NCBI RefSeq assembly: GCF_900607235.1
Contig: NZ_LR027848.1
Location: forward strand, 1,358,297-1,422,296
Length of the DNA stretch: 64,000 nt
From: Olivibacter jilunii
Lineage (GTDB): Bacteria; Bacteroidota; Bacteroidia; Sphingobacteriales; Sphingobacteriaceae
Reading direction: 5' to 3'
Shown here: piece after piece, positions 9,314 to 18,056 of the stretch
Layout of the letters: every line of letters begins with the position of its first letter
Position numbering within the stretch: position 1 is the first letter of the stretch
Made by a program: the position numbers and the translations under genes
Notes under the pieces: model-generated
The model's database searches: none
What the model was told of the DNA's origin: nothing
Seen by the model: only the letters and a program-made list of their open reading frames with translations

Positions 9314-10300
9314 ATGAATGAGACGTTATTACAAACCCTATTTAAAAAGTATAGAAGTCAAACCCTAAGTGAAGAGGAAAGGGAACTTTTTTTCAGCTTG
9401 CTGGGGAATCCCGAATATAAAGAACGAGTAGAGGAATTAATACGCGAACTATGGAAGGACACGGAGCACTTTGAAAATGCCCCGCTAACATCGGCGGGGA
9501 AGAAGCGGATAGCCTCGGTAATGGCACGCATCGAAAGCCCTGAAAGAAGAGTAAAGAGGAGATTCCCAGCCTTCTGGGCAGCGGCAGCCAGTATTGCCTT
9601 GGGGTTTGGGTTGGCAATACTTTATTACGCCCAACAGGTAAAAACACCAGGTCCGGAAGCACCTCATGTGACGGAAATAAAAACCAACTATGGCGAGAAA
9701 AAGAAAATCACCTTACCAGACGGAAGCTTAATTTACCTGAATGCAGGAAGTGTATTGCGCTATGCCAATACTTATAATAAACAGAATCGGGAAATTGAAT
9801 TAATCGGCGAAGCCTTTTTTGAGGTAGCGCCGGATAAAGCACGGCCATTTGTTGTACGTAGTCAAGAGCTGCGGACTCACGTTTTAGGAACGTCGTTCAA
9901 CGTGCGGGCTTTTGGTGACGACGATCATCTTTTTGTGGCGCTGATAACGGGATCGGTACGTGTTGACCATGACTCATCGTCCTCTGTATTAAAACCAGGC
10001 GAAAAAATCAACTATAATAAATTAACCAAGGAAAGTAGCGTGTTGCCCATCAATGATAAGGATTATTGGGGGCTTTGGCGTAAGGAGGTCTTGGCTTTTA
10101 ACGGGCAACGTTTTGCCGAAGTAGCGTCCTTAATGGAAAAATGGTATGGTGTAAAAATCCATGTTAATAACCGGTCTTTGTTAAATCGGCGTTTCACCGG
10201 TGAATTTAAAGATTTACCCATTAACAAAGTGCTGGATATGCTAAGTAAGAGCAGCTCTTTCTCTTATCGAATTGAAAAGAATCAGGTCTATATTAAATAA
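9314..10300 (+). CDS. FecR-family anti-sigma factor with DUF4974 C-terminus (second module)
   Basis: The same architecture as the minus-strand FecR: a cytoplasmic N-terminus (MNETLLQTLFKKYRSQTLSE), one membrane helix at about residues 86-106 (FWAAAASIALGFGLAILYYA), a periplasmic FecR domain (TNYGEKKKITLPDGSLIYLN and GEAFFEVAPDKARPFVV), and a DUF4974 tail (GVKIHVNNRSLLNRRFTGEF). It lies 28 bp upstream of an STN-containing susC and is probably cotranscribed with it. No sigma gene precedes it on the same strand; the nearest candidate is the divergent ECF gene at 7922-8518. Confidence 0.95.
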   Translation: MNETLLQTLFKKYRSQTLSEEERELFFSLLGNPEYKERVEELIRELWKDTEHFENAPLTSAGKKRIASVMARIESPERRVKRRFPAFWAAAASIALGFGLAILYYAQQVKTPGPEAPHVTEIKTNYGEKKKITLPDGSLIYLNAGSVLRYANTYNKQNREIELIGEAFFEVAPDKARPFVVRSQELRTHVLGTSFNVRAFGDDDHLFVALITGSVRVDHDSSSSVLKPGEKINYNKLTKESSVLPINDKDYWGLWRKEVLAFNGQRFAEVASLMEKWYGVKIHVNNRSLLNRRFTGEFKDLPINKVLDMLSKSSSFSYRIEKNQVYIK

Positions 10301-10328
10301 GTTAAAATTTGCAAAATCAAAATCAGGG

Positions 10329-13300
10329 ATGAACAATCGAATACCTAACTATCTAAACTTTATGCTGAAAGCGTTCAGCACTGGTTGCTTTGCTTTGTCG
10401 GTGGTGCTGTGGAGTTATAGCCTTGTTTGCGCCAACACGGTGAAGGCTCAAGAGCTATCGAAGACACTGGTGAAGCTCCATTTACGTAACAAGTCGCTCA
10501 AAGAAGTCTTGCAACAGTTGGAACGGGAAAGTGATTTCCGATTTGTGTACAGCGATGGGGCGATTCCGAAAAACAAGTCGCTTTCGCTCGAAATGGAAGG
10601 CACAATGGCCGAAGCACTAAATAAGATTTCGGCGCAAACGCATACGCGTTATGAGCAACAGGGAAACAACCTGGTAGTAACCTATAATCCTCCTAGGCAG
10701 ATGATGCCACTTTCCGGAAAGATTGTGGACGACCAAGGAATGGCCTTGCCCGGTGCAAGTTTACGTATCCGTGAACTGAACAGGAGCACGGCGGCTAACG
10801 AAGAAGGGAACTACCTGATTTCTGTTCCGGCAGGCACTTATACCTTGGAGGTATCCTATGTGTCTTTTGAAACACAGGTGCGAAATGGGGTAGTGGTGGA
10901 GGAAGGTAAACCTACGACGGCCGACTTTCAGTTGAAAGCGAAAGGCGGCGAGTTAAATGAGGTAGTGGTTGTAGGATATGGCACGCAAAAGAAAGTAAAC
11001 TTGACCGGTGCGGTAGATCAGGTGGGCAGTGAAGTATTTGAAGGGCGCGTGGCCGCTAATGCAACGCAAATGTTGGCAGGTGCCGTACCGAACTTAAACA
11101 TCAATTTACAGGACGGGAAACCGACTCGTTCGCCGAGCTATAATGTGCGAGGTACCACCTCTATTGGTCAGGGTGGAAGCGCCTTGATATTGATTGATGG
11201 TGTTGAAGGTGATCCTTCGACCTTGAACCCAAACGATATTGAGTCGGTATCGGTCCTGAAAGACGCTTCCTCAGCAGCGGTATACGGTTCGCGCGGTACC
11301 TTCGGTGTCGTGTTGATTACAACCAAAAAAGCAGCTTTAGGAAAGACCTCTTTTACTTACAGCGGGAACACGTCCATGCAACAACTAGCGACGCAACCGG
11401 ATTTTGTGACCGATGGCTACACCTACGCTTCGCACTTTTTTGAAGCTTATAATGCATGGAACAACTACTCGTCGGTGCCGAGTAAGTTAAATAAGACACA
11501 AATCTTTACGCTCGATTGGCTGGAAGAGTTTAAAAGGAGGAAAGAGCAGGGCATTACCGAAGAGGTAACCGTAAATGATAATGGTGAATATGTATATTAT
11601 GGTAATGCGGATTACTTTGGCACCTTGTTGAAAGATAGAACGTGGGCGCAGGACCATAATCTATCTGTATCGGGTACAACGGAAAAATCAGATTTTTATT
11701 TATCGGGGCGTCTGTATGACTATAACGGTATTTATCGCTATAATACAGATGATTACAATAGCTATAACCTACGCGCAAAGGGCGGCTTACAGGTAACTGA
11801 TTGGCTACGGATCAGCAATAATATGGATTTTAATTTATCTAAATATCATGATCCGCAAACGGCCGGTGAAGGAGGGAATATATGGCGCAATATTGACGAT
11901 GAAGGGCACCCCACGTCGCCCATCTTCAATCCTGACGGTACTTTATCCTATTCTGCGGCTTACACGGTGGGCGACTTTATCTATGGCAAGAACGGTGTGG
12001 ATAGCAAAAACGATAATTTACGGAATACGACTTCTTTTGAAACGAAGTTCTTTAATAACAGTTTCCATATCCGTGGGGATCTTACTTTCCGTAATCGCGA
12101 TTTTACGTCTACGCGGATTAGGGTGCCCGTACCTTATAGCGTGAAGGAGGGAGAAACTCTGCTGTTACGTACTTCTTTCAACGATAACATTTATCAGCTT
12201 ACCGAGAAGTGGCGCTACTTGTTTACGAATCTATACGCGGATTATGAAAAAACTTGGGGCGATCATTATTTTAAAGGTTTGGTAGGTTATAACTATGAGC
12301 AGCGGGTCTACGATGCCAATTATATTACCAAGAATGGTTTGTTAACAGAAAATACCGAAAATATTAACTTGGCTTTAGGCGAATCCGTAACAGCTACAGC
12401 GGGGTATAATAAGTATCGGATTGCGGGTGTCTTTTTCCGTGCGAATTATATTTTTAAGGATAAATACCTCTTTGAAGTGAACGGTCGTTACGATGGGTCT
12501 TCGAAGTTTCCGACCGATGAGCAATGGGCCTTCTTCCCTTCGGCTTCGGTTGGCTGGCGCCTTTCGCAGGAGTCTTTCTGGAATGTTAATCCGAAGGCCA
12601 TTTCGGATGTGAAGTTACGGGCATCCTACGGTTCTCTTGGAAATGGAAACATCGATCCTTATACCTTCTTAAATACGTATAACATTACAACACAGGGTAT
12701 TATTTTGAATGGGGCTAAAAATCCCGTAACCTCAAGGCCAACCATACGGCCTGATAACTTGACCTGGGAGACGGCTCGTACAGCTAACTTTGGTTTGGAT
12801 TTGGTAGCACTAAATAGCAAGCTGACTTTTACCGGTGATATTTATACGCGCAAAACCTTGAATATGTATACGGTTGGTCCTACTTTACCGGATATTTTCG
12901 GAGCAGAATCACCAAAGGGTAACTACGCCGACTTAACCACGAATGGATATGAGATATCGATCGGTTATAATGACCAATTTAATATAGCCAACAAACCGTT
13001 CCGCTTCAGTGTAAAAGCCGGTTTGGCGGATTACCGTTCGACGATCGACAGGTATAATAATACCACGGGAGCTATTACCGACTATTATGCCGGGCAACGT
13101 GTAGGGGATGTTTGGGGCTATGTAACCCAAGGTCTCTTCCAATCGCAGGAAGAAATTGACGCAGCACCTAAACAAACTTTGATTAAATCTTCAAACTCGG
13201 GTGTGGTATATCCGGGAGATGTACGCTTTGCGGATTTAGATGGTAATGGCGTTATTGATTATGGTTCGAATACACTGAGCGATCATGGCGACAAGACTAT

Positions 13301-13844
13301 TATTGGTAATACTGAACCGCGTTATATCTATAACTTCAACCTGAATTTAAATTATAGTAACTTTTATGTATCGGCGTTCTTTCAGGGTGTAGGTAAACAG
13401 GATTGGTATCCAAGTAACGAGTCGATTTTCTGGGGGCAGTTCAACCGGCCTTATAATAACTTGCCAACGTGGCACCTGAACAATTACTGGACGGAGGATA
13501 ATCGGGACGCTTACTTACCCCGTTACGCCGGTTATAATACTTCCATACAAAATACGGCGCAAACTCGTTACCTGCAAAGCGTTGCTTATCTACGCTTGCG
13601 TAACCTGCAGGTAGGATACAATTTGCCTAAAGCCTTTGTACAAAAAGCCGGTCTGCAAGCGGTACGGGTAGGTTTATCCGGTGAGAATCTTTTTACTTGG
13701 TCGCCTTTATACAAGCACACCAAGGATATCGATGTAGCGAATATTGGTAAGTCTGATGAAGATGTCAGCAACTCCAATTCCGGAGATGGCTTTAATTATC
13801 CAACGATGCGCAGTGTAAGTTTTAATCTGTTAATCAACTTTTAA
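10329..13844 (+). CDS. SusC/RagA-family TonB-dependent transporter with STN domain (second module)
   Basis: Start chosen at 10329 (MNNRIPNYLNFMLKAF), which places a signal-like hydrophobic stretch (GCFALSVVLWSYSLVCA) correctly; the longer frame begins only with a TTG inside the fecR end. Domains in order: STN (LVKLHLRNKSLKEVLQQLER), carboxypeptidase-like regulatory domain (LSGKIVDDQGMALPGASL), plug with TonB-box-like NEVVVVGYGTQKKVNLTGAV and the family motif VLKDASSAAVYGSRG, then a barrel ending in INF. It forms an outer-membrane uptake complex with the SusD-like lipoprotein 83 bp downstream. Its plug and barrel differ greatly from the first SusC, so the two probably take different substrates. 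Confidence 0.96.
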   Translation: MNNRIPNYLNFMLKAFSTGCFALSVVLWSYSLVCANTVKAQELSKTLVKLHLRNKSLKEVLQQLERESDFRFVYSDGAIPKNKSLSLEMEGTMAEALNKISAQTHTRYEQQGNNLVVTYNPPRQMMPLSGKIVDDQGMALPGASLRIRELNRSTAANEEGNYLISVPAGTYTLEVSYVSFETQVRNGVVVEEGKPTTADFQLKAKGGELNEVVVVGYGTQKKVNLTGAVDQVGSEVFEGRVAANATQMLAGAVPNLNINLQDGKPTRSPSYNVRGTTSIGQGGSALILIDGVEGDPSTLNPNDIESVSVLKDASSAAVYGSRGTFGVVLITTKKAALGKTSFTYSGNTSMQQLATQPDFVTDGYTYASHFFEAYNAWNNYSSVPSKLNKTQIFTLDWLEEFKRRKEQGITEEVTVNDNGEYVYYGNADYFGTLLKDRTWAQDHNLSVSGTTEKSDFYLSGRLYDYNGIYRYNTDDYNSYNLRAKGGLQVTDWLRISNNMDFNLSKYHDPQTAGEGGNIWRNIDDEGHPTSPIFNPDGTLSYSAAYTVGDFIYGKNGVDSKNDNLRNTTSFETKFFNNSFHIRGDLTFRNRDFTSTRIRVPVPYSVKEGETLLLRTSFNDNIYQLTEKWRYLFTNLYADYEKTWGDHYFKGLVGYNYEQRVYDANYITKNGLLTENTENINLALGESVTATAGYNKYRIAGVFFRANYIFKDKYLFEVNGRYDGSSKFPTDEQWAFFPSASVGWRLSQESFWNVNPKAISDVKLRASYGSLGNGNIDPYTFLNTYNITTQGIILNGAKNPVTSRPTIRPDNLTWETARTANFGLDLVALNSKLTFTGDIYTRKTLNMYTVGPTLPDIFGAESPKGNYADLTTNGYEISIGYNDQFNIANKPFRFSVKAGLADYRSTIDRYNNTTGAITDYYAGQRVGDVWGYVTQGLFQSQEEIDAAPKQTLIKSSNSGVVYPGDVRFADLDGNGVIDYGSNTLSDHGDKTIIGNTEPRYIYNFNLNLNYSNFYVSAFFQGVGKQDWYPSNESIFWGQFNRPYNNLPTWHLNNYWTEDNRDAYLPRYAGYNTSIQNTAQTRYLQSVAYLRLRNLQVGYNLPKAFVQKAGLQAVRVGLSGENLFTWSPLYKHTKDIDVANIGKSDEDVSNSNSGDGFNYPTMRSVSFNLLINF

Positions 13845-13927
13845 GATAAACAATCATGTTGAAAGAAATATATAGCGATAGCGGGTCGCAAAACAAGAAA
13901 TCGAAACGCAATTGTACATTTAAAGTG

Positions 13928-15694
13928 ATGAAAAGAAAGTGGATTCTATTGGCCATGGCAGCATTGGCGTTTTCATCTTGCGAATTGAATGAAACGCCTA
14001 AGGCTACCGCAACGGAAGAAGATGTTTTTGGGAGCGAAAATGGCTTAGCGGCTTATAGCCGCTCTTTCTATGGCATGCTGCCTGATGCAAGCAATGCTTA
14101 TAATAGGGATGCAATGGCGGATTATGGCGCAGTAAATAACCTCAACAGCTTTATCCGCGAAGGCGGTTACTCTCCGGAGACAAGTGATGGTTGGAGCTGG
14201 GGTGATCTTAGGAATATCAATTATTTCATCGAACATTGCACTGATCCCAATGTGAGTGAAGCTGTACGCAATAATTACATAGGAATTGCCCGTTTCTTCC
14301 GTGCCTATTTTTATCTTGATAAGGTTATGCGATTTGGAGATGTGCCTTGGGTAGATCATGCTTTGGGTATTGACGAAACGGACATTTTATATGGGACAAG
14401 GGATTCGCGCGCCGTGGTAATGGAGCATGTGATGGAAGATTTGGATTTTGCTTCGCAAAATATTTCATCTACCAGCTCGGACGGATCACTGATAACGAAA
14501 TGGACCGCTTTAGGCCTGAAAACAAGGGCAGCGCTATTTGAAGCTTCCTATCGGAAATATCACCCGGAGTTGAATTTCCAGGAAAGTGCCAATACTTTTT
14601 ATCAATATGTAGTAGATGCCGCTACGGAATTAATGGAGAATGGCCCTTATTCTTTGTACACAGGTGCCGGTGTGGAAGGTTCGCAGCGGGCATTATTTAT
14701 CAGTGACGCACCGCTTACGCAGGAAGTAATGTGGGCGGTAACAATGAGCGAGGATCTGGCGGTAATGAGCAGCGCCAACTGGTGGTGGACATCAGCAACC
14801 TACGGTCCGCGTTATAGCTTAGTACGTCCTTTTATTAATACCATTTTGAATCTTGATGGAACGCCTTATACCAGCCGGACAGATTTTCAAACGGAGGAAT
14901 TTTATGACGAGTGCCAGAATCGTGACTACCGTTTAGCGCAGCTGATCCGCACCCCTGGATATTCTCGTAAGGGAGTGGCAGCACCGCCTAATTTTAGCAG
15001 CCATACCTATACAGGTTATCAGCCCATCAAATATATCTTGGACGACCCTCACTATGATAATGGAGCGTACAATACGAACGCGATCCCTTTAATGCGCTAT
15101 GCGGAAATACTGCTGAATTTTGCGGAGGCGAAGGCTGAGCTAGGTACGTTAACGGATGCAGACTGGGCAAAATCGATCGGAGCATTGCGCGCACGCGCGG
15201 GTATTACCGGTGGTTTGACCACCTTGCCAACAACGGTGGACACTTATTTACAGCAAACCTTTTTTCCGGACATAAGTAACCCGATTATCTTGGAAGTTCG
15301 TCGCGAGCGACAAGTGGAATTGGCGCTGGAAGGTTTTCGTTTTAACGATTTGAAACGTTGGAAGCATGGCGAGCTCATGGCTAATTTGCAATGGTCGGGA
15401 ATTTATGTGCCGGCACTGAATGTACTGATGGATCTTGACCATAATGGTAGCTATGATGTGGTATTCTATGATGGCAATACCGAAGGCCCAACAATCGCGG
15501 TACCGAGTGGTTGTGCGAAGGTAGCAATTGGCGGGAAAAGTACAAATTACCAGACATTAACGGCAAATAGGCATTTGGAATGGTTTAAAGCACAGCCTAG
15601 AAAATGGTATGAGGATGGCCGGCAGTACCTGTATCCTATTCCATCGACGGCCATTGTTAAAAATAACAACTTAAGCCAAAACCCGGGATGGTAA
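13928..15694 (+). CDS. SusD/RagB-family outer-membrane lipoprotein (second module)
   Basis: Start chosen at 13928 because it yields MKRKWILLAMAALAFSSC with lipobox AFSSC; an ATG at 13856 in the same frame would hide the signal. SusD hallmarks are the helical segment NNYIGIARFFRAYFYLDKVM, the NAIPLMRYAEILLNFAEAKA block, the ERQVELALEGFRFNDLKRWK block and the C-terminal LSQNPGW. At about 588 residues it is somewhat longer than the first SusD. It is the ligand-binding partner of the SusC encoded just upstream. Confidence 0.95.
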   Translation: MKRKWILLAMAALAFSSCELNETPKATATEEDVFGSENGLAAYSRSFYGMLPDASNAYNRDAMADYGAVNNLNSFIREGGYSPETSDGWSWGDLRNINYFIEHCTDPNVSEAVRNNYIGIARFFRAYFYLDKVMRFGDVPWVDHALGIDETDILYGTRDSRAVVMEHVMEDLDFASQNISSTSSDGSLITKWTALGLKTRAALFEASYRKYHPELNFQESANTFYQYVVDAATELMENGPYSLYTGAGVEGSQRALFISDAPLTQEVMWAVTMSEDLAVMSSANWWWTSATYGPRYSLVRPFINTILNLDGTPYTSRTDFQTEEFYDECQNRDYRLAQLIRTPGYSRKGVAAPPNFSSHTYTGYQPIKYILDDPHYDNGAYNTNAIPLMRYAEILLNFAEAKAELGTLTDADWAKSIGALRARAGITGGLTTLPTTVDTYLQQTFFPDISNPIILEVRRERQVELALEGFRFNDLKRWKHGELMANLQWSGIYVPALNVLMDLDHNGSYDVVFYDGNTEGPTIAVPSGCAKVAIGGKSTNYQTLTANRHLEWFKAQPRKWYEDGRQYLYPIPSTAIVKNNNLSQNPGW

Positions 15695-15741
15695 AGTTTT
15701 TTTAATTTTAAATAAATAAAATGATCCTTAAAAGAGTTAAG

Positions 15742-16590
15742 ATGAAAAGAAAGATAATAGGCGTATTGTGTCTCCTTATTATAGGTATATCAACATTACA
15801 GGCGCAACAATTAAGAGTGGCTACCTTTAATGTACGCTACGCTAATCCGGGTGATACCGGTAACTTATGGGAGGACAGAGCGCCTGTAGTGGCTGCTTTG
15901 ATCGACTTTCATGATTTTGACATCTTTGGTACCCAAGAAGCACTGAAGAGGCAATTGGACGATATCAGTGCCGCTTTGCCTGAATACCAACGGTATGGTC
16001 TAGGCAGAGATGACGGACAGGAAGGGGGCGAGCATTCGGCTATCTATTTTAAAAAAGATCGATTCTTTTTATTAAAGAAAGGCGATTTCTGGTTGTCAGA
16101 AACACCGGATAAGCCGAGCTTTGGTTGGGATGCAAAATCGCATAAGCGCATATGCTCGTGGGTGCAGCTGCGCGATAAGAAAAGCAAGCGGGAGTTTTTT
16201 GTGTTTAATGCGCATTACGATCATCAAGGTGTACAGGCCCGTAAGGAAAGCAGTAAGTTGATCTTAAATAAGATCAAGGAAATTGCCCAAGGCGCTCCGA
16301 CAATCTTTACGGGAGATATGAACGGCTCTGAAGAAACGGAATGGTATCAAGCTTTAGCACAGTCGGCTTTGCTGAAGGATACGCAAAAGCTGGTAGCGAA
16401 ACCGTATAAGCCCAATGCTTCGTTCAATGGTTTTGGCAACGAAAAGTCTCTACAGGCAACGGCAATCATTGATCATATTTTTGTTACCAAAGATTTTAAG
16501 GCCCTTAAATGGGGTGTGCTGACGGATACTTACCACGGTAAGTTTCCGTCAGACCACTTTCCGGTGATGGTGGATCTGGAAATCAAATAA
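15742..16590 (+). CDS. Exported endonuclease/exonuclease/phosphatase-fold hydrolase
   Basis: MKRKIIGVLCLLIIGISTLQAQQ is a signal peptide, favouring 15742 over an ATG at 15721. The fold is recognisable from RVATFNVRYANPGD (N-terminal Asn), FGTQEALKRQLDD (metal-binding Glu), FNAHYDHQG, IFTGDMNG and the terminal KFPSDHFPVMVDLEI (catalytic Asp-His). In Bacteroidetes such exported enzymes often act as phosphodiesterases near SusCD pairs. It follows susD closely and is closed by a terminator, so it is the last gene of this operon. It parallels the metallophosphoesterase at the end of the opposite operon: both Sus modules finish with a phosphoester hydrolase. Substrate unknown. Confidence 0.9.
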   Translation: MKRKIIGVLCLLIIGISTLQAQQLRVATFNVRYANPGDTGNLWEDRAPVVAALIDFHDFDIFGTQEALKRQLDDISAALPEYQRYGLGRDDGQEGGEHSAIYFKKDRFFLLKKGDFWLSETPDKPSFGWDAKSHKRICSWVQLRDKKSKREFFVFNAHYDHQGVQARKESSKLILNKIKEIAQGAPTIFTGDMNGSEETEWYQALAQSALLKDTQKLVAKPYKPNASFNGFGNEKSLQATAIIDHIFVTKDFKALKWGVLTDTYHGKFPSDHFPVMVDLEIK

Positions 16591-16604
16591 TGTTTGTAAT
16601 ATTC

Positions 16605-16637
16605 CGAAAAAACCCTCCGCAATGGAGGGTTTTTTTT
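16605..16637 (+). terminator. Intrinsic terminator of the second Sus operon
   Basis: CCCTCC and GGAGGG pair around the loop GCAAT and are followed by eight T; A residues before the stem let it work on both strands. Confidence 0.85.
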
Positions 16638-16761
16638 CAAATTGAATCTCCTGTTATATGCGTTCCTTACCACGGCTATATTCGTGGTTATCAGTAAAAA
16701 GCAATTTCGCTGAATGATATGCCAAAATATCTGAATAGCTTTTCCTTGAAATAGCTTACCT

Positions 16762-17895
16762 ATGCATCTTAACCAAGATGAAGCCACTATGCCTCAGGAG
16801 CCTAAAATTAGGTATTTGCAAAGCAAGCCTCATTATGATCTACTGGATGGTTTACGGGGAACGGCGGCTATTACAATTGTCGTTTTTCATTTTCTGGAAT
16901 TTGTATACCCTGACTATAGTCAAAATTTTTTAGGACACGGCTTTTTAGCAGTTGATTTTTTCTTCTGCTTATCGGGTTTTGTCATTGGTTATGCTTATGA
17001 TGAACGAATAACTAAAATTGGTCCCTGGCAATTTTTTAAGGCAAGGCTTATTCGTTTGCATCCGCTCGTTTTATTGGGGTCTGTATTGGGATTACTTGGC
17101 GTTTGGATTGACCCTTTTTCCGACATAGGTTATGATGCAGGGCAGCTCTCGCTCATTTTTATTTTTTCGGTGTTGTTGGTTCCTTATCCCGTTATGCCCG
17201 ATCGCGGTTATGGTCTGTTTGGACTGAATACACCTTCGTGGTCGTTATTTTTTGAGTATGTAGCGAATATTGTTTACGCTCTTTGGCTCTATAAAATAAG
17301 TCGCCAAACCTTATTCCTGCTCTGGTTAGCGGCAATGATTTGGCTTGGTTGGGTGAGTTATGAAGCAGGTACTTTGATCGGTGGTTGGGATGGAAAAAGC
17401 GCTTGGGATGGTGCTGCGCGTATTGCCTATTCTTTTTTAGCTGGTCTGCTTGTATATCGTTCGAACTGGTTGGTTAAAAATAAAATGGGCTTTGTTGGGC
17501 TTTCCATTTTGCTATTGCTTGCTTTTATAGTTCCATATTTTAAATGGAACTGGTTGGTAGAAGTCGGTATTGTTGTGTTTTATTTCCCTTTGCTACTAAC
17601 CTTGGGCGTGGGAACAAAGCTTTCGGAAGGCATGAGGTCACTTTGTGTATTTTTCGGCAAAATATCTTATCCTTTATATATGACTCATATTCCCATGATA
17701 TGGATATTCGGCAATTATTACAATAGTCATCAGGTAGACACGCTTCGGCTGACTTTCATTATAATTCTTGGAACTGCCTTTTCTTTAGGTTTAGCCTATG
17801 TTATTATGAGATTGTTTGATACACCCGTTAGGAAATGGTTGCAGTTGAAACAACGACGTGCAGTAATGAGCTCCTCGAACATAGATAAGAAGTAG
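16762..17895 (+). CDS. Membrane acyltransferase, OafA/YrhL (acyltransferase 3) family
   Basis: An integral membrane O-acyltransferase that would acetylate or acylate a surface sugar. The family signature is at residues 26-50 (YDLLDGLRGTAAITIVVFHF, with the conserved His), followed by RLIRLHPLVLLGSVLG. About ten hydrophobic segments follow, ending at LGLAYVIMRLFDTPVRKWL, where the FDTPVRKWL end is typical. Its 377 residues fit the family without an SGNH domain. ATGs at 16762 and 16789 are both possible starts. It stands alone between a terminator and the WG-repeat pair, so its acceptor cannot be told from context. Confidence 0.9.
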   Translation: MHLNQDEATMPQEPKIRYLQSKPHYDLLDGLRGTAAITIVVFHFLEFVYPDYSQNFLGHGFLAVDFFFCLSGFVIGYAYDERITKIGPWQFFKARLIRLHPLVLLGSVLGLLGVWIDPFSDIGYDAGQLSLIFIFSVLLVPYPVMPDRGYGLFGLNTPSWSLFFEYVANIVYALWLYKISRQTLFLLWLAAMIWLGWVSYEAGTLIGGWDGKSAWDGAARIAYSFLAGLLVYRSNWLVKNKMGFVGLSILLLLAFIVPYFKWNWLVEVGIVVFYFPLLLTLGVGTKLSEGMRSLCVFFGKISYPLYMTHIPMIWIFGNYYNSHQVDTLRLTFIIILGTAFSLGLAYVIMRLFDTPVRKWLQLKQRRAVMSSSNIDKK

Positions 17896-18044
17896 ACCGG
17901 CGAATATGCTGTAAGGCGGTTAATCATCTCATTAATATTAAGCGTATGTCTTCGTTTTTAAGATTGCATTTGCGGCATTAAACATGACGGTTACTATTCC
18001 GGAATTCCCCGAAATCAGGGATTTACGCAATAGTTTATGCTGCT

Positions 18045-18052
18045 TACTTTTG
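18045..18052 (+). promoter_or_regulatory. Bacteroidetes -7 element upstream of the WG-repeat pair
   Basis: TACTTTTG fits TAnnTTTG and ends only 4 bp before the ATG at 18057. If used, the transcript would be leaderless or nearly so. The -33 region (ATTT at 18021) is weak. Confidence 0.45.
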
Positions 18053-18056
18053 ATTC

